A DNA stretch of 28,515 nt from Deltaproteobacteria bacterium (lineage in GTDB: Bacteria > Desulfobacterota > Desulfobacteria > Desulfobacterales > JAFDFH01): the NCBI GenBank assembly GCA_019309945.1, contig JAFDFH010000010.1, forward strand, positions 1 through 28,515. Reading direction: 5' to 3'. Position 1 is the stretch's first letter; every line of letters begins with the position of its first letter. The notes under the pieces were generated by a model. That model did not search any database and had not been told where the DNA came from. It saw only the letters and a program-made list of their open reading frames with translations. The position numbers were made by a program, and so were the translations under genes. Shown here one piece after another: positions 1 to 8,111 of the stretch.

Positions 1-448
1 AAATGGGAAAAAATGATAGGCTGGTTAAAGGAAGTCAGATTAAAATCCGCAGGCGGATCACAAAGTAGACGGGTTTACGGTTTGTAGCTGAAAGCTCAAT
101 AAAATATAAGTAGGATTAATCATTGGTTATTACAAGGAAGATATATCAAATGGATAAGACTAACTTGAGGTCAACTATCCCCGCATACCCCAAGCCAGTT
201 TCCCTTGTGAGAGCCTAAGTGGGCGGCAATCCGAATTTTTTAACCGTAGCATGGTTTGCCGGCCAGCTATAAACCACCAAGTGTTGTCCTTTTCAGAGAA
301 CTTGTGGTGAGAGTACACTCAAGTCAATCGTTATTATGATTTTTTCGGCACTGACCATCGGCGGAGTGTTATATTTGGTTTTGTGATGAATAGTGGATAA
401 ACAGTGTTTTCGAAAAAAAACGGACAGTTGAAAAGAGGTATCTTCAAC
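1..448. other. Intergenic / eroded leader region, no recognisable gene
   Basis: I see no recognisable gene here. A plus-strand frame is open from base 1 to a TAG at 85-87 and could be the tail of an upstream gene, but its 28 residues match nothing I know. A 22-codon ORF at 150-218 has an AAGGAAG-like ribosome site about 9 bases before its ATG. A 16-codon hydrophobic ORF lies at 336-386. Both are too short to call without comparative support. Confidence 0.4.
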
Positions 449-490
449 ATGACCAATAAAACAAAATCGAAATGTGGTAAGGGGTTTTGA
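449..490 (+). CDS. 13-codon ORF abutting the methyltransferase; probably its displaced N-terminus
   Basis: This ORF (MTNKTKSKCGKGF, stop) begins with an ATG preceded by an AAAAGAGG ribosome-binding site, which the longer downstream ORF lacks. Its TGA (488-490) overlaps the TTG at 487-489 that opens the methyltransferase frame. One extra T in the four-T run at 485-488 would fuse both into one protein reading GKGF-L-NIRS. I therefore think it is the true N-terminus separated by a one-base deletion. A translationally coupled leader is the alternative. Confidence 0.45.
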   Translation: MTNKTKSKCGKGF

Positions 491-1131
491 ATATAAGAAG
501 TATGCGATACGGAAGACGTCGATACTACGATTTATTTTCCCATTTGTACGATAGTTTTGTTGCGATTCATTCCCGCCGTGATGAGCAAAATACCCGATTT
601 TTTCTGGTCGATTGCGTTCAACTGGAAAGGGTTACCAAACCGCGCATACTGGATATCTGCTGCGGAACCGGGTCCGTAATTCTCACCTTTGCCCAAAAAT
701 ATCCGGAAAGCACATCCGTCGGTTTAGACTTTTCGCACGGCATGCTCCACAAGGCGAAAGAAAAAGATTCCACTCAAATCGTAAGTTTCTTAGAAGGCGA
801 TGCAGCCTTGCTTCCATTGTCAAATGATGTTTTTGATGTGGTCACCTGCTCGCATGCCTTGTACGAGCTGAAAGGTGAAGCACGAATGGATGCACTCAAG
901 GAGATGAAGCGCGTCGTCAAGCCCGGTGGAATAGTTATGATCATGGAGCATGAAGTACCCACGCATCCGTTGATCAAATTTCTATTCAACATACGAATGT
1001 CCATAGTAGGGTCTACCGGTACCAAGGCGTTTATAGGTGCAGACCTCGAACCTTTTCAACAACTTTTTTCAGAAGTTCAGTTGTCACACTCAACATCCGG
1101 AAAGAGCAGATTGGTGTGTTGTATCAAATGA
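487..1131 (+). CDS. Class I SAM-dependent methyltransferase (UbiE/COQ5-like), possibly N-terminally frameshifted
   Basis: The 214-residue frame carries the Rossmann-fold SAM-binding motif I, ILDICCGTG, at residues 54-62. The acidic end of strand 2 follows (GLDFSHGM, about 79-86), then GDAALLP (about 104-110) and the FDVVTCSHALYEL region typical of motif IV. KRVVKPGG near residue 140 is the usual post-motif II helix. This is the Methyltransf_11/UbiE-like family; the substrate cannot be read from sequence. The frame opens with TTG and has no good ribosome site, while the out-of-frame ORF ending at 490 does, so the biological start is probably at 449 with a one-base indel between. No operon partner is visible: the next gene on this strand begins about 800 bases later. 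Confidence 0.8.
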   Translation: MNIRSMRYGRRRYYDLFSHLYDSFVAIHSRRDEQNTRFFLVDCVQLERVTKPRILDICCGTGSVILTFAQKYPESTSVGLDFSHGMLHKAKEKDSTQIVSFLEGDAALLPLSNDVFDVVTCSHALYELKGEARMDALKEMKRVVKPGGIVMIMEHEVPTHPLIKFLFNIRMSIVGSTGTKAFIGADLEPFQQLFSEVQLSHSTSGKSRLVCCIK

Positions 1132-1606
1132 GTTCTTTCAGATAGCTCTCCGGTCCATCCGGATATCAGTTAACCAGAAACCCTTTGACATGTCTTACAT
1201 GGGTAAATTGAGTTTTTTATAACAGCTTTTGTCATCAAATTTCCAATATGATGGATTTCAAGGATAATTATCCGATATATGATTCCGGATCACCCCGTTA
1301 AATTCAACGCTAGCAAGCGGTATTTATGTGCTTAACAGATTGGTATTGAAAGAATCTATGCTGCAGGACATGGGTAAAGGATATTTTTGGGTACCCCACT
1401 CCCTTTCGAACAGTTTTTTCAATTCTCTAACTTGCTGAAAATATTAGGAGCAAATTTTTGCTTTTTGTTAGAGTCTATTCGGCCAACTAACATATTATTC
1501 AGTATTTCAGTTGGTTATTATATTAATGCTCATGCGACCACCTTTGCCCCCAGCAGGCAGTCTTTCGACCATCTCTGTCCTGATTGGAAACAGGACAGGC
1601 GGCAGA
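1132..1606. other. Non-coding stretch with a perfect 8-bp hairpin
   Basis: No convincing gene is present; plus-strand frames here lack ribosome sites and known motifs. A perfect stem lies at 1575-1582 / 1591-1598 (CTGTCCTG, 8-base loop, CAGGACAG), just beyond the stop of the minus-strand ORF ending at 1607. No U-tract follows on either strand, so it is not a classical terminator. Confidence 0.4.
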
Positions 1607-1801
1607 TTAAAATTTCTTTAGGAGTTCATTGACTCTGGTCATATACTGATAGATAAGTGACCATATAGAAGGTGTACGGATTAGTTCCTCGATGTCTTCG
1701 CGTCTACTGGCATTATATTTTGACATGATCCAGATGAACTCGACTATGTCGTCTGGTTCCCAAACCTTATTAAAGAGTTCTTTCCGATCAATTGTTGCCA
1801 A
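1607..1801 (-). CDS. Small hypothetical protein, 64 aa
   Basis: I do not recognise this protein. It is a 64-residue, charged, mostly helical-looking sequence (MATIDRKELFNKVWEPDD at the start, RVNELLKKF at the end) with no signal peptide or membrane segment. Support for a real gene is a GAGGTGA ribosome site a few bases before a TTG start, plus a sensible amino-acid composition rich in Glu, Ile, Trp and Lys. Against it are the TTG start, the small size, and isolation between an eroded region and a divergent ATPase. A regulatory or antitoxin-type protein is possible, but nothing in the sequence shows it. Confidence 0.35.
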   Translation of the reverse strand: MATIDRKELFNKVWEPDDIVEFIWIMSKYNASRREDIEELIRTPSIWSLIYQYMTRVNELLKKF

Positions 1802-1946
1802 CGGTCACCTCGCTTCATGTTGATATTCTTGTTGCAACCGTGCGATGCTTGACTAAAAAAATTAACTTGTAATAAAAAATATAACTTGCATTTTTCACCC
1901 CAAAGGGTAAAATTGAGACGTAATTTTTATCTGACAGGTCAATTTT
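1802..1946. promoter_or_regulatory. AT-rich divergent leader upstream of the DUF4143 ATPase
   Basis: This short AT-rich region separates the minus-strand small ORF from the ATPase. It contains two direct copies of TAACTTG (about 1863-1869 and 1882-1888) and an interrupted inverted repeat, TTTTCACCC-CAAA-GGGTAAAA, near 1892-1913. The arrangement would suit an operator. No clear -35/-10 pair with good spacing is visible, so the assignment rests on position and symmetry only. Confidence 0.25.
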
Positions 1947-3122
1947 ATGCAATCAAATGGGGTAATGATGGAAAAATTTACTGAAAGATTTTTTACCGCA
2001 CCTACTGATAGCTTCTTTATATTCGGTCCAAGAGGTACAGGCAAATCCACTTGGCTTAAAAAGACTTTCCCGGATGCCTATCTGGTAGACTTGTTAGACG
2101 ACAGTACATTTAGGTCTCATATTGCCCACCCGGAACGGATCAAACAAATAGTCAAGGCGAACCCACGCACAAGATGCTACATTATTGATGAAGTCCAAAA
2201 GGCGCCGGCGCTGCTGGACAGCATCCACAGTTTGATCGAGGAATATAAAACCCATCAATTTATCCTGACCGGCTCTAGTGCTCGAAAACTGCGCCGTGGC
2301 GGCGTGAACCTGTTGGCAGGCCGTGCCCTCTTAACCCATTTCCATCCATTTATGGCTGCTGAATTGGGCACCGACTTTTCACTTGATAGAGCACTCAGAA
2401 ATGGCCTGATTCCTTTAATCGTCTCGGCTAACACACCCGACAAGACACTGGCAACCTACATTGCCCTATACCTGAAGGAAGAAGTCAAAGAAGAGGGGTT
2501 GGTAAGAGACATCGGCACCTTTGCCCGTTTTCTGGAAGCCATCAGCTTTTCCCACGGCAGTATTTTAAACCTTAGTAATATCGCCAGAGAGTGCCACGTT
2601 TCACGAAAGATTGTCGAGAACTATCTGTCGATTATTGAAGATCTATTACTGGGATATAAACTTCCCGTCTTTGCAAAACGCGCGAGACGCGCAATGACGG
2701 CACAGCCTAAATTTTATTTATTTGATGCCGGTGTTTACTACCATTTACGCCCTAAAGGACCGCTTGACAGCCCCGATGAAATTGGGGGAATGGCTTTGGA
2801 AGGCTTGGTTTTACAACACCTTAAAGCCTGGTGCGATTACTCGAATGGCCAGGTGAATTGCTATTTTTGGCGGTCTCGAGGGGGGGCCGAGGTTGATTTC
2901 ATATTGTATGGAGAGCATCACTTCTACGCTTTGGAAGTTAAGAACGCAAAACAAATTCACCCCCAAAGCCTTAGATCACTTAAAACGTTTCTGATCGACT
3001 ATCCAGAAGCGAGTGCGATATTTTTATATCGAGGGACAGAGAAACTGATGGTTGATGGAATAACCTGTTGCCCAGTTGATGATTTTCTCCCTCAACTTAA
3101 GCCGAATCATTGGCCAAATTGA
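1947..3122 (+). CDS. AAA_14 / DUF4143 family ATPase
   Basis: An intact protein of up to 391 residues. The N-terminal AAA_14 domain has Walker A GPRGTGKST at residues 27-35 and Walker B with YIIDEVQKAP (Asp-Glu at 81-82). An arginine-containing sensor-like ILTGSSARKL follows. The C-terminal half is DUF4143, with FWRSRGGAEVDFIL and ALEVKNA, an ExD...ExK arrangement like a PD-(D/E)XK nuclease-fold core. The family is widespread in bacteria and archaea and often found in accessory regions; its function is not established. Three in-frame ATGs (1947, 1965, 1968) are possible. The last has GGGG about six bases upstream, the first has CAGG about nine bases upstream. A broken GHKL gene starts eight bases after the stop, and the two may have formed one accessory unit. 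Confidence 0.85.
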   Translation: MQSNGVMMEKFTERFFTAPTDSFFIFGPRGTGKSTWLKKTFPDAYLVDLLDDSTFRSHIAHPERIKQIVKANPRTRCYIIDEVQKAPALLDSIHSLIEEYKTHQFILTGSSARKLRRGGVNLLAGRALLTHFHPFMAAELGTDFSLDRALRNGLIPLIVSANTPDKTLATYIALYLKEEVKEEGLVRDIGTFARFLEAISFSHGSILNLSNIARECHVSRKIVENYLSIIEDLLLGYKLPVFAKRARRAMTAQPKFYLFDAGVYYHLRPKGPLDSPDEIGGMALEGLVLQHLKAWCDYSNGQVNCYFWRSRGGAEVDFILYGEHHFYALEVKNAKQIHPQSLRSLKTFLIDYPEASAIFLYRGTEKLMVDGITCCPVDDFLPQLKPNHWPN

Positions 3123-3129
3123 GTCAACC

Positions 3130-3592
3130 ATGTCAAAATCCATTCGTAAAAAGAAAAGAAAAGACGTCCGTACTGGAAAGTTGCGCATTGCCGATCATTG
3201 GAATGCCATCAGCATCATCGCCAAATCTCAAGCCAATCCTTTAAAAGCGGTGGCCGAATTTGTGGAAAACAGCATTGACGCAGAAGCAAAACAAATCGTC
3301 ATTGTAAGTGGGGAAAAAGGGTGAATTCTATCTCAAGGTCAGTGATGATGGTGAAGGAATCCCAACAAATACACAAGGGCTTCCCGATTTTCGTCGTTTG
3401 GTAACGCATATTTGCGATTCTATCAAGAGGCAGTTCAAGTCAGAAAGAGTAGAAGGGATCCAGGGCGAATTCGGTATAGATCTTCTTAGGTTTTGGACGG
3501 TCGGACATAACCTAAGCATGACCAGTTGCGGTGTTGATGGGAAAACTTACGAAATGGTGACCAATAAAATCATACAGTTAAAAGAGCGCTAA
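3130..3592 (+). pseudogene. Frameshifted and truncated GHKL (HATPase_c) ATP-binding protein
   Basis: The first frame (3130-3324) carries the GHKL N-box, AVAEFVENSIDAEAKQIVI, then stops at TGA 3322-3324. The protein continues in another frame from 3308, giving GKKGEFYLKVSDDGEGIP with the G1 box DDGEG. Deleting one G from the GGGG run at 3310-3313 restores one frame. Downstream, the stretch ICDSIKRQFKSERVEGIQGEFG leads into a nucleotide-binding lid. There the glycine I expect in this family (GEFGIGLLSF) is replaced by Asp (GEFGIDLLRF). The reading ends at 3592, after only about 150 residues, far short of family members of several hundred residues. Frameshift, key-residue loss and truncation together argue for a pseudogene rather than programmed frameshifting. 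It follows the DUF4143 ATPase by eight bases. Confidence 0.8.
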
Positions 3593-3624
3593 GTTGTCAC
3601 CGGAGGTATTTGGGCCGTCCGTTT

Positions 3625-5376
3625 TTAGGTCACCCTTACAATCTCTTCGATGGTTGTAATCCCGTCCAGCACTTTCTGGATGCCGTCAAGACGAAGCGTA
3701 ACCATTTTGTTTTTCAGCGCCTCACTTTTAATCAGATTGGAATCATGTGATTTTAGAATCAGGCTTTTTAAATTGTCTTCTAAAACCATTATTTCAAAAA
3801 TGCCGAGTCGTCCCCTAAAACCGGTATGGAAGCAGTTCTCACAACCCTTGGACCTGTAGATGTTATGGTTCACGAATTGTTCCCGTATCATACCAATACT
3901 TTCCATAATCGTTTCATTGGGTGCAAAGGGTTCCTTACAATCATTACAAAGGATCCTTATGAGTCGTTGGGCGACAACCGCGATGAGCGATGACGAAATC
4001 AAAAAGGGTTCCACACCGATGTCCACTAAACGCGTTATGGCACTTGCCGAATCGTTGGTATGCAAGGTCGAAAGGACAAGATGCCCTGTCAATGCAGATT
4101 GGACCGCGATTTCAGCTGTTTCCAGATCCCGAATCTCACCCACAAGCATCACATCCGGGTCCTGCCGAACGACTGACCTGAGCCCTCTGGCAAACGTGAG
4201 GCCGATTTTCGGATTGACCTGAATCTGACTGATGCCCTTGATCTGGTATTCCACCGGGTCTTCAATCGTGATAATATTGATATCCTGGGTGTTGATTGAA
4301 GTTAGAATCGCGTAAAGGGTTGTGGTTTTCCCGCTGCCGGTCGGTCCGGTCACAAGAATAATGCCATTCGGTAAACGGACTATTTTTTCAACGATTTGCA
4401 GCTTTTCAGCACCCAAGCCCAAATCCGACATTTTGAATAAATTGTTCGATTTGTTGAGCAACCTGAGCACCACCCGTTCTCCGAAAAAGGTCGGAATTGT
4501 AGATATCCGGACGTCGACATCCTGATCCCCCATTTTGATTCCAATACGGCCATCCTGCGGAAGTCGTTTCTCAGCGATATTCATTTTCGACATGACTTTG
4601 ATTCGGGAAGTCAATGCAGGTTGGATCCATTTAGGGGGAGACAAAAGTTCATAAAGGATGCCGTCCACACGGTAACGGACTTTCATGCTATTCTCATAAG
4701 GTTCGATATGGATGTCACTCGCCCGGGCTTTTATGCTTTGGGATATGATGTGGTTTACGAGCTTTATTATTGGGGCATCGCTGGTATCATCAAGTAAATC
4801 CGATGTGCCCTCGATCTGGCTGATGATACTGCTGCCGTCTTCTTCCATATCCTGAACAATCTGTTCCGCGGAATCCCTGCTGAATTCATACATCATGTTT
4901 ATCGTGGAATAGATCATCTCTTTAGTTGAAAGGACGATCTGACACTCATCTATTTCAAGAATTCTTCTAAGGTCGTCAATCGACTGGAATTTCGTCGGAT
5001 CATTGATGGCAATGACACATAACGATTGATCGCTATTTTCCGGAGAAACATCATTTCCAGTTGGAAGCAAACCTGTTTCATTTTCCGGAACCGGATACCG
5101 AATGAGCGGAACCATGACATGCCTTTTTAAAAATTGAATCGGAATCTGTTGGGTAAAATCACCTTGAATACGATCAAGAGGTAAATTTTGCCAAAAAGGG
5201 AGGTTATACTGGATACTCAGCGCTTCTAGAAGTTGTGCTTCAGAAATTATTTTCCGGTCGAGAAGGGCTTCGCCAATAAATCCGTTTTTTTGACGCTTGC
5301 CTTTTTGGATTTCTTCAATCTTTTCTTCCGAAACCCCGAACTTTTCCTGTAGTATATTAGTAAGAGACTGTCTCAT
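3625..5376 (-). CDS. gspE: Type II secretion system assembly ATPase GspE
   Basis: This is the cytoplasmic hexameric ATPase that powers pseudopilus assembly. The 583 residues begin with an MshEN/T2SSE N-terminal domain (about 1-160). The core follows: Walker A GPTGSGKT at 344-351, Asp box around 369-380 (TIEDPVEYQIKGI), Walker B DVMLVGEIRD around 408-417 and His box GHLVLSTLHTND around 431-442. A zinc-binding tetracysteine motif has CxxC at 477/480 and CxxC at 512/515, typical of GspE rather than PilT. It is the last gene of the locus, 117 bases after gspM, whereas classical loci put gspE near the front beside gspF. The homologue PilB/MshE is an alternative name, but the gsp neighbours and the zinc motif favour GspE. 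Confidence 0.93.
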   Translation of the reverse strand: MRQSLTNILQEKFGVSEEKIEEIQKGKRQKNGFIGEALLDRKIISEAQLLEALSIQYNLPFWQNLPLDRIQGDFTQQIPIQFLKRHVMVPLIRYPVPENETGLLPTGNDVSPENSDQSLCVIAINDPTKFQSIDDLRRILEIDECQIVLSTKEMIYSTINMMYEFSRDSAEQIVQDMEEDGSSIISQIEGTSDLLDDTSDAPIIKLVNHIISQSIKARASDIHIEPYENSMKVRYRVDGILYELLSPPKWIQPALTSRIKVMSKMNIAEKRLPQDGRIGIKMGDQDVDVRISTIPTFFGERVVLRLLNKSNNLFKMSDLGLGAEKLQIVEKIVRLPNGIILVTGPTGSGKTTTLYAILTSINTQDINIITIEDPVEYQIKGISQIQVNPKIGLTFARGLRSVVRQDPDVMLVGEIRDLETAEIAVQSALTGHLVLSTLHTNDSASAITRLVDIGVEPFLISSSLIAVVAQRLIRILCNDCKEPFAPNETIMESIGMIREQFVNHNIYRSKGCENCFHTGFRGRLGIFEIMVLEDNLKSLILKSHDSNLIKSEALKNKMVTLRLDGIQKVLDGITTIEEIVRVT

Positions 5377-5493
5377 GGCAAAGTTCCCGTTTCGATTTCC
5401 GTTTTATTATGTTGTCTGATATAATTTTTATCTCCTTGACCGAGATTTTCCCCGTTATTCGGCATATTATTAAGAATAGAGGATACAGTCGAA

Positions 5494-6024
5494 TTAAGCT
5501 TGAACAGCTTCGACTTCCAAGGTCACATTAATAAACCCTTTGGGCTTCTCTGTTTTTGTAATGGCAATTCGCTTTACCCGTATCATGTTTTTAGACGTTT
5601 CAATCCTGTAGAGATACGCTTTTAGTTGATCCATGCTAACGGCCTCAATTTTCATTTCAACACGCGATATTTTATAAAGGCTGTTTCTTTGTGTTGATAA
5701 CGATGGTTTCATATACTTAATATTGTCCTTAACACCGACCCTTCCGGCAAGTTTGTCAAGGAAAGAAAAGAGGGTAAAGCCTTTATTCCTTTGACTCAAA
5801 CGCACTTTGGAGAACTCAACCTTTTCTCCGAGGGCATCGTATTCAAATTTTAAATTAATCAGTCCTTGAAGTGTCTCAGACTTCACTTCAATCATTCTTT
5901 GCAGGCGCGCTTTTTTGTCCATGAATGGAAATACAACCAACTGAAACAACACAAAGATGCACAGGAAACCCAAGGCCCCGTAAACAGCATATTTTTCGCG
6001 TCGGTTCAGTTTTTTTAAAATCAT
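5494..6024 (-). CDS. gspM: Type II secretion inner-membrane protein GspM (PilO-like)
   Basis: A 176-residue bitopic protein. It has a short basic cytoplasmic start (MILKKLNRREKYAVYG), one membrane helix (about 15-35), a coiled-coil stretch and a ferredoxin-like periplasmic domain. GspM partners GspL in the inner-membrane platform that links the pseudopilus to the GspE ATPase. Its ATG overlaps the stop of gspL by four bases (ATGA), showing translational coupling. The family is poorly conserved in sequence, so the call rests on topology, size and position after gspL. The PilO-like fold with the RVEMKIEAVSMDQLKAYLY periplasmic segment supports it. Confidence 0.82.
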   Translation of the reverse strand: MILKKLNRREKYAVYGALGFLCIFVLFQLVVFPFMDKKARLQRMIEVKSETLQGLINLKFEYDALGEKVEFSKVRLSQRNKGFTLFSFLDKLAGRVGVKDNIKYMKPSLSTQRNSLYKISRVEMKIEAVSMDQLKAYLYRIETSKNMIRVKRIAITKTEKPKGFINVTLEVEAVQA

Positions 6025-7481
6025 CTGTTCACCTTGAGTTTAAAGCGAACCCGTTTGCCGGATTTGTCCAAATTCGCTGAACTAATCGTAACATTTTGAA
6101 AAATAATTGCTTTCTCTAGTTGATGTTTCAGATCATCCACGGAATTAAACGTGTCGGTGACGCCATTTATCACCAAACCCTCCGGGCCAAGGATAAGTTT
6201 GGTAAACTCAACCTCCGTTGTGCGGGGTATACGTTGGCTAATTTCGTTAAGAATGTCAATCGTACGAATATTTTTCTCATCCTGGCCTGCAAAGAATGAT
6301 TTCTTCCGCATCGATGCTATTTTTTGCCGCACTTGATGCACGGGATCGACGATCCGCGCGTCCGGCAATATGGTTCTAAAGATCTGTGTGATTTGACGGT
6401 TAAGACCGGTGAGTTTCTTCCCCATCCCATAAAAATCAATCATAGTATTTAAATACATCATGAGCAGCACCACACCCACCAGAATGCTCGTCATTATCAG
6501 GCCTGTTTTGTGTTCTACCCACTGTCTTTTATGCGCAAATTGGTTCCTGCGGAAATTCAGGATCTTCACTCCTGCAATTTCGGCCAGAACAAGTGCCAAA
6601 GCGTTTTCCGGTATTCCTGCGTCGGAGGACTGGGCTAAATAATCTTTTTTTATTAATTTTGAATCGCCCGGAAGATTGATCCGATTCACCGGAATATCCG
6701 TTATCCGTCTCATATCATTTATAAAATTATCCCCTTCCCTGCTGTCATGGACAACAAATAGGCCGTTAATTTCCAACTCATCCGTATAAATTTCTCCAAA
6801 GGCCGTAAGTGTTCGGTTGATTTCGGATTGGAGCGACTCTGCCTGTAATGAATCCCCAGAGCTCAATGGAAGGGAGCGTGCCAGGCACACTTGACCCGCA
6901 ATAACAAGAAAGATGGTACATTGGTTGGGTCCCCTGTCGATTAAAAGCCATTTCTCAGGCATCACGGCAAGGTCCGCCAGATAAAGCGCCGTTGAAAATC
7001 CTCCCAGAGTTACGATGTCCGGCTCGATGTCGAAGGATGCCAGTAAATCTAGAACGTGCTGAAGATAATTTTTCTCTACGGCGGCAGCAATCAAGTCGGT
7101 ATGATCCGACGGATCTGAGAGCGTTATAACGTGAAAATCGAATATTAGATCCTCAACCGGAAAAGGCACGAGCGGTTCTAACTCAAAGGGAAGGATTTGT
7201 CTGATTTTTTTTTTCTCTTTGAACGGCACTTGGATATTTCGCAAAAGGACTTGATGGGGGGGTAAGGAGACAACACAAAAAGCGCTGGAGGGATTCACCT
7301 TGCTAGTAACACGCTCCAAAGCCCGGCCGATCAGATTTTCCGTGGTATTTTCCGGCACCCTTTCATCTTCCAGCGGAACAGATGCGTGGGCTTCTATCCA
7401 GTTTCCTTTGATACTGCTGTTGACCAGCACCGCAGATAGGGCATCATTTCGAATGTCAAGTCCAAAAATTTTTCTGCTCAT
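6021..7481 (-). CDS. gspL: Type II secretion inner-membrane platform protein GspL (PilM/PilN-like)
   Basis: The 486 residues show an actin/PilM-like cytoplasmic domain. It runs from MSRKIFGLDIRNDALSAVLV to about residue 320, with phosphate-loop-like segments such as WLLIDRGPNQCTIFLV. One membrane helix follows (about 330-350, LIMTSILVGVVLLMMYL), then a PilN-like periplasmic domain. In type II secretion GspL recruits GspE to the membrane and dimerises with GspM. The gene overlaps gspM by four bases. Upstream, 630 bases separate it from gspK, a break filled by a mobile element, so gspL-M-E may depend on its own promoter. The ATG has only a weak ribosome site. Confidence 0.88.
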   Translation of the reverse strand: MSRKIFGLDIRNDALSAVLVNSSIKGNWIEAHASVPLEDERVPENTTENLIGRALERVTSKVNPSSAFCVVSLPPHQVLLRNIQVPFKEKKKIRQILPFELEPLVPFPVEDLIFDFHVITLSDPSDHTDLIAAAVEKNYLQHVLDLLASFDIEPDIVTLGGFSTALYLADLAVMPEKWLLIDRGPNQCTIFLVIAGQVCLARSLPLSSGDSLQAESLQSEINRTLTAFGEIYTDELEINGLFVVHDSREGDNFINDMRRITDIPVNRINLPGDSKLIKKDYLAQSSDAGIPENALALVLAEIAGVKILNFRRNQFAHKRQWVEHKTGLIMTSILVGVVLLMMYLNTMIDFYGMGKKLTGLNRQITQIFRTILPDARIVDPVHQVRQKIASMRKKSFFAGQDEKNIRTIDILNEISQRIPRTTEVEFTKLILGPEGLVINGVTDTFNSVDDLKHQLEKAIIFQNVTISSANLDKSGKRVRFKLKVNR

Positions 7482-7763
7482 AACAAATAAAATCTCAAAT
7501 CATTATCCGACTTCACGAAGCCCCTCTCCAGGTTGTCTCTAGCAGATCCTTAAGCGCACAATCATCGAAATAAAGTGGCGATTCCCGAGGTTATTCGGCC
7601 TCAGGTCGACTAAACCCAACCTAAATCCGGGCACCAACATGCAAAGTTATTTTTACGTAAACTTCTAGGTATCAGAAATTCTGGTAAAAAACTCCTATTT
7701 TTTGGGATTCAATCATATTTTTTTGTGGGATTCAGACACTATCCGGGTTTACGGGATGTCTAA
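7482..7763. other. Non-coding segment upstream of gspL
   Basis: No gene is visible. Two direct copies of TGGGATTCA lie at 7703-7711 and 7726-7734, each preceded by a T-rich run. The segment lies between gspL and the mobile element on the minus-strand path of the secretion operon and could hold a secondary promoter for gspL-M-E. I see no well-spaced -35/-10 pair. Confidence 0.35.
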
Positions 7764-8105
7764 AATTTAGCGTAACCGTTCACAGAACGTTGAAATTAGA
7801 AAAGAGAAATTGGAAATTTGGCCTTCATGCTTTTGTACTGTTAATGAACGCATACAATTGGGGGTCGAGTTTATCAACTATTGCTTTGTATTCTGCCGCG
7901 TTTGACTCAGATAAAACTTTTTCCTGTCAGCGGGAGTATACCGACCATTCCTTCCGCTATATTTGCAGCTAGGCTGTCGGATGATCGTATTATCTGCTAA
8001 CTCTTCTGCCAATTTGTAGACATCCAACTCCTAAACTCATTTCATCTCGCCCCAATTTCTACTTTCCAATTTCAAGTTTCAAACCGTGAACGGTTACAAT
8101 TTAGC
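7764..8105. mobile_element. Family 1 element (copy A) with target duplications
   Basis: The element proper is 7772-8097 (326 bp). It starts GTAACCGTTCAC and ends with the exact complement GTGAACGGTTAC. The 8-bp sequence AATTTAGC flanks both ends (7764-7771 and 8098-8105), and the next base G also matches. Inside the tips, both ends carry degenerate GAAATTGGAAA-like stretches that are inverted relative to each other. The only cargo is the broken four-helix-bundle gene; there is no transposase. A second copy with the same tips is at 25312-25566. Perfect tips plus a target duplication indicate transposition by an enzyme supplied in trans. Confidence 0.8.
7825..8040 (-). pseudogene. Four-helix-bundle (S23 / 23S rRNA intervening-sequence type) protein, decayed
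   Basis: Read on the minus strand, pieces of one protein appear in several frames. An ELDVYKLAEELAD segment starts near 8030. LAANIAEG lies in a second frame. GRYTPADRKKFYL is back in the first frame. AAEYKAIVDKLDPQLYAFIN then runs in another frame to a TGA at 7825-7827. These match in order the conserved segments of four-helix-bundle proteins (TIGR02436-like), which usually run to about 120 residues. Here frameshifts and at least two internal deletions, removing most of helices 2 and 3, leave about 72 codons. The gene fills the 326-bp element almost exactly, so it is cargo and not part of the secretion operon. I infer it is dead in this copy. Confidence 0.75.
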
Positions 8106-8111
8106 GAACAT

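Noticed and set aside
1..87. C-terminus of an upstream protein
   Set aside because: The frame is open but only 28 residues are available, and neither motif nor composition supports a family.
3300..3330. Programmed frameshifting in the GHKL gene
   Set aside because: The protein is also truncated and has a damaged lid glycine, and no slippery heptamer with stop codon in the usual arrangement is present; a plain mutation is simpler.
7790..7972. Plus-strand 60-codon ORF inside the gspK-gspL gap
   Set aside because: It is antisense to the four-helix-bundle remnant and lies within a bounded mobile element; it has no ribosome site.
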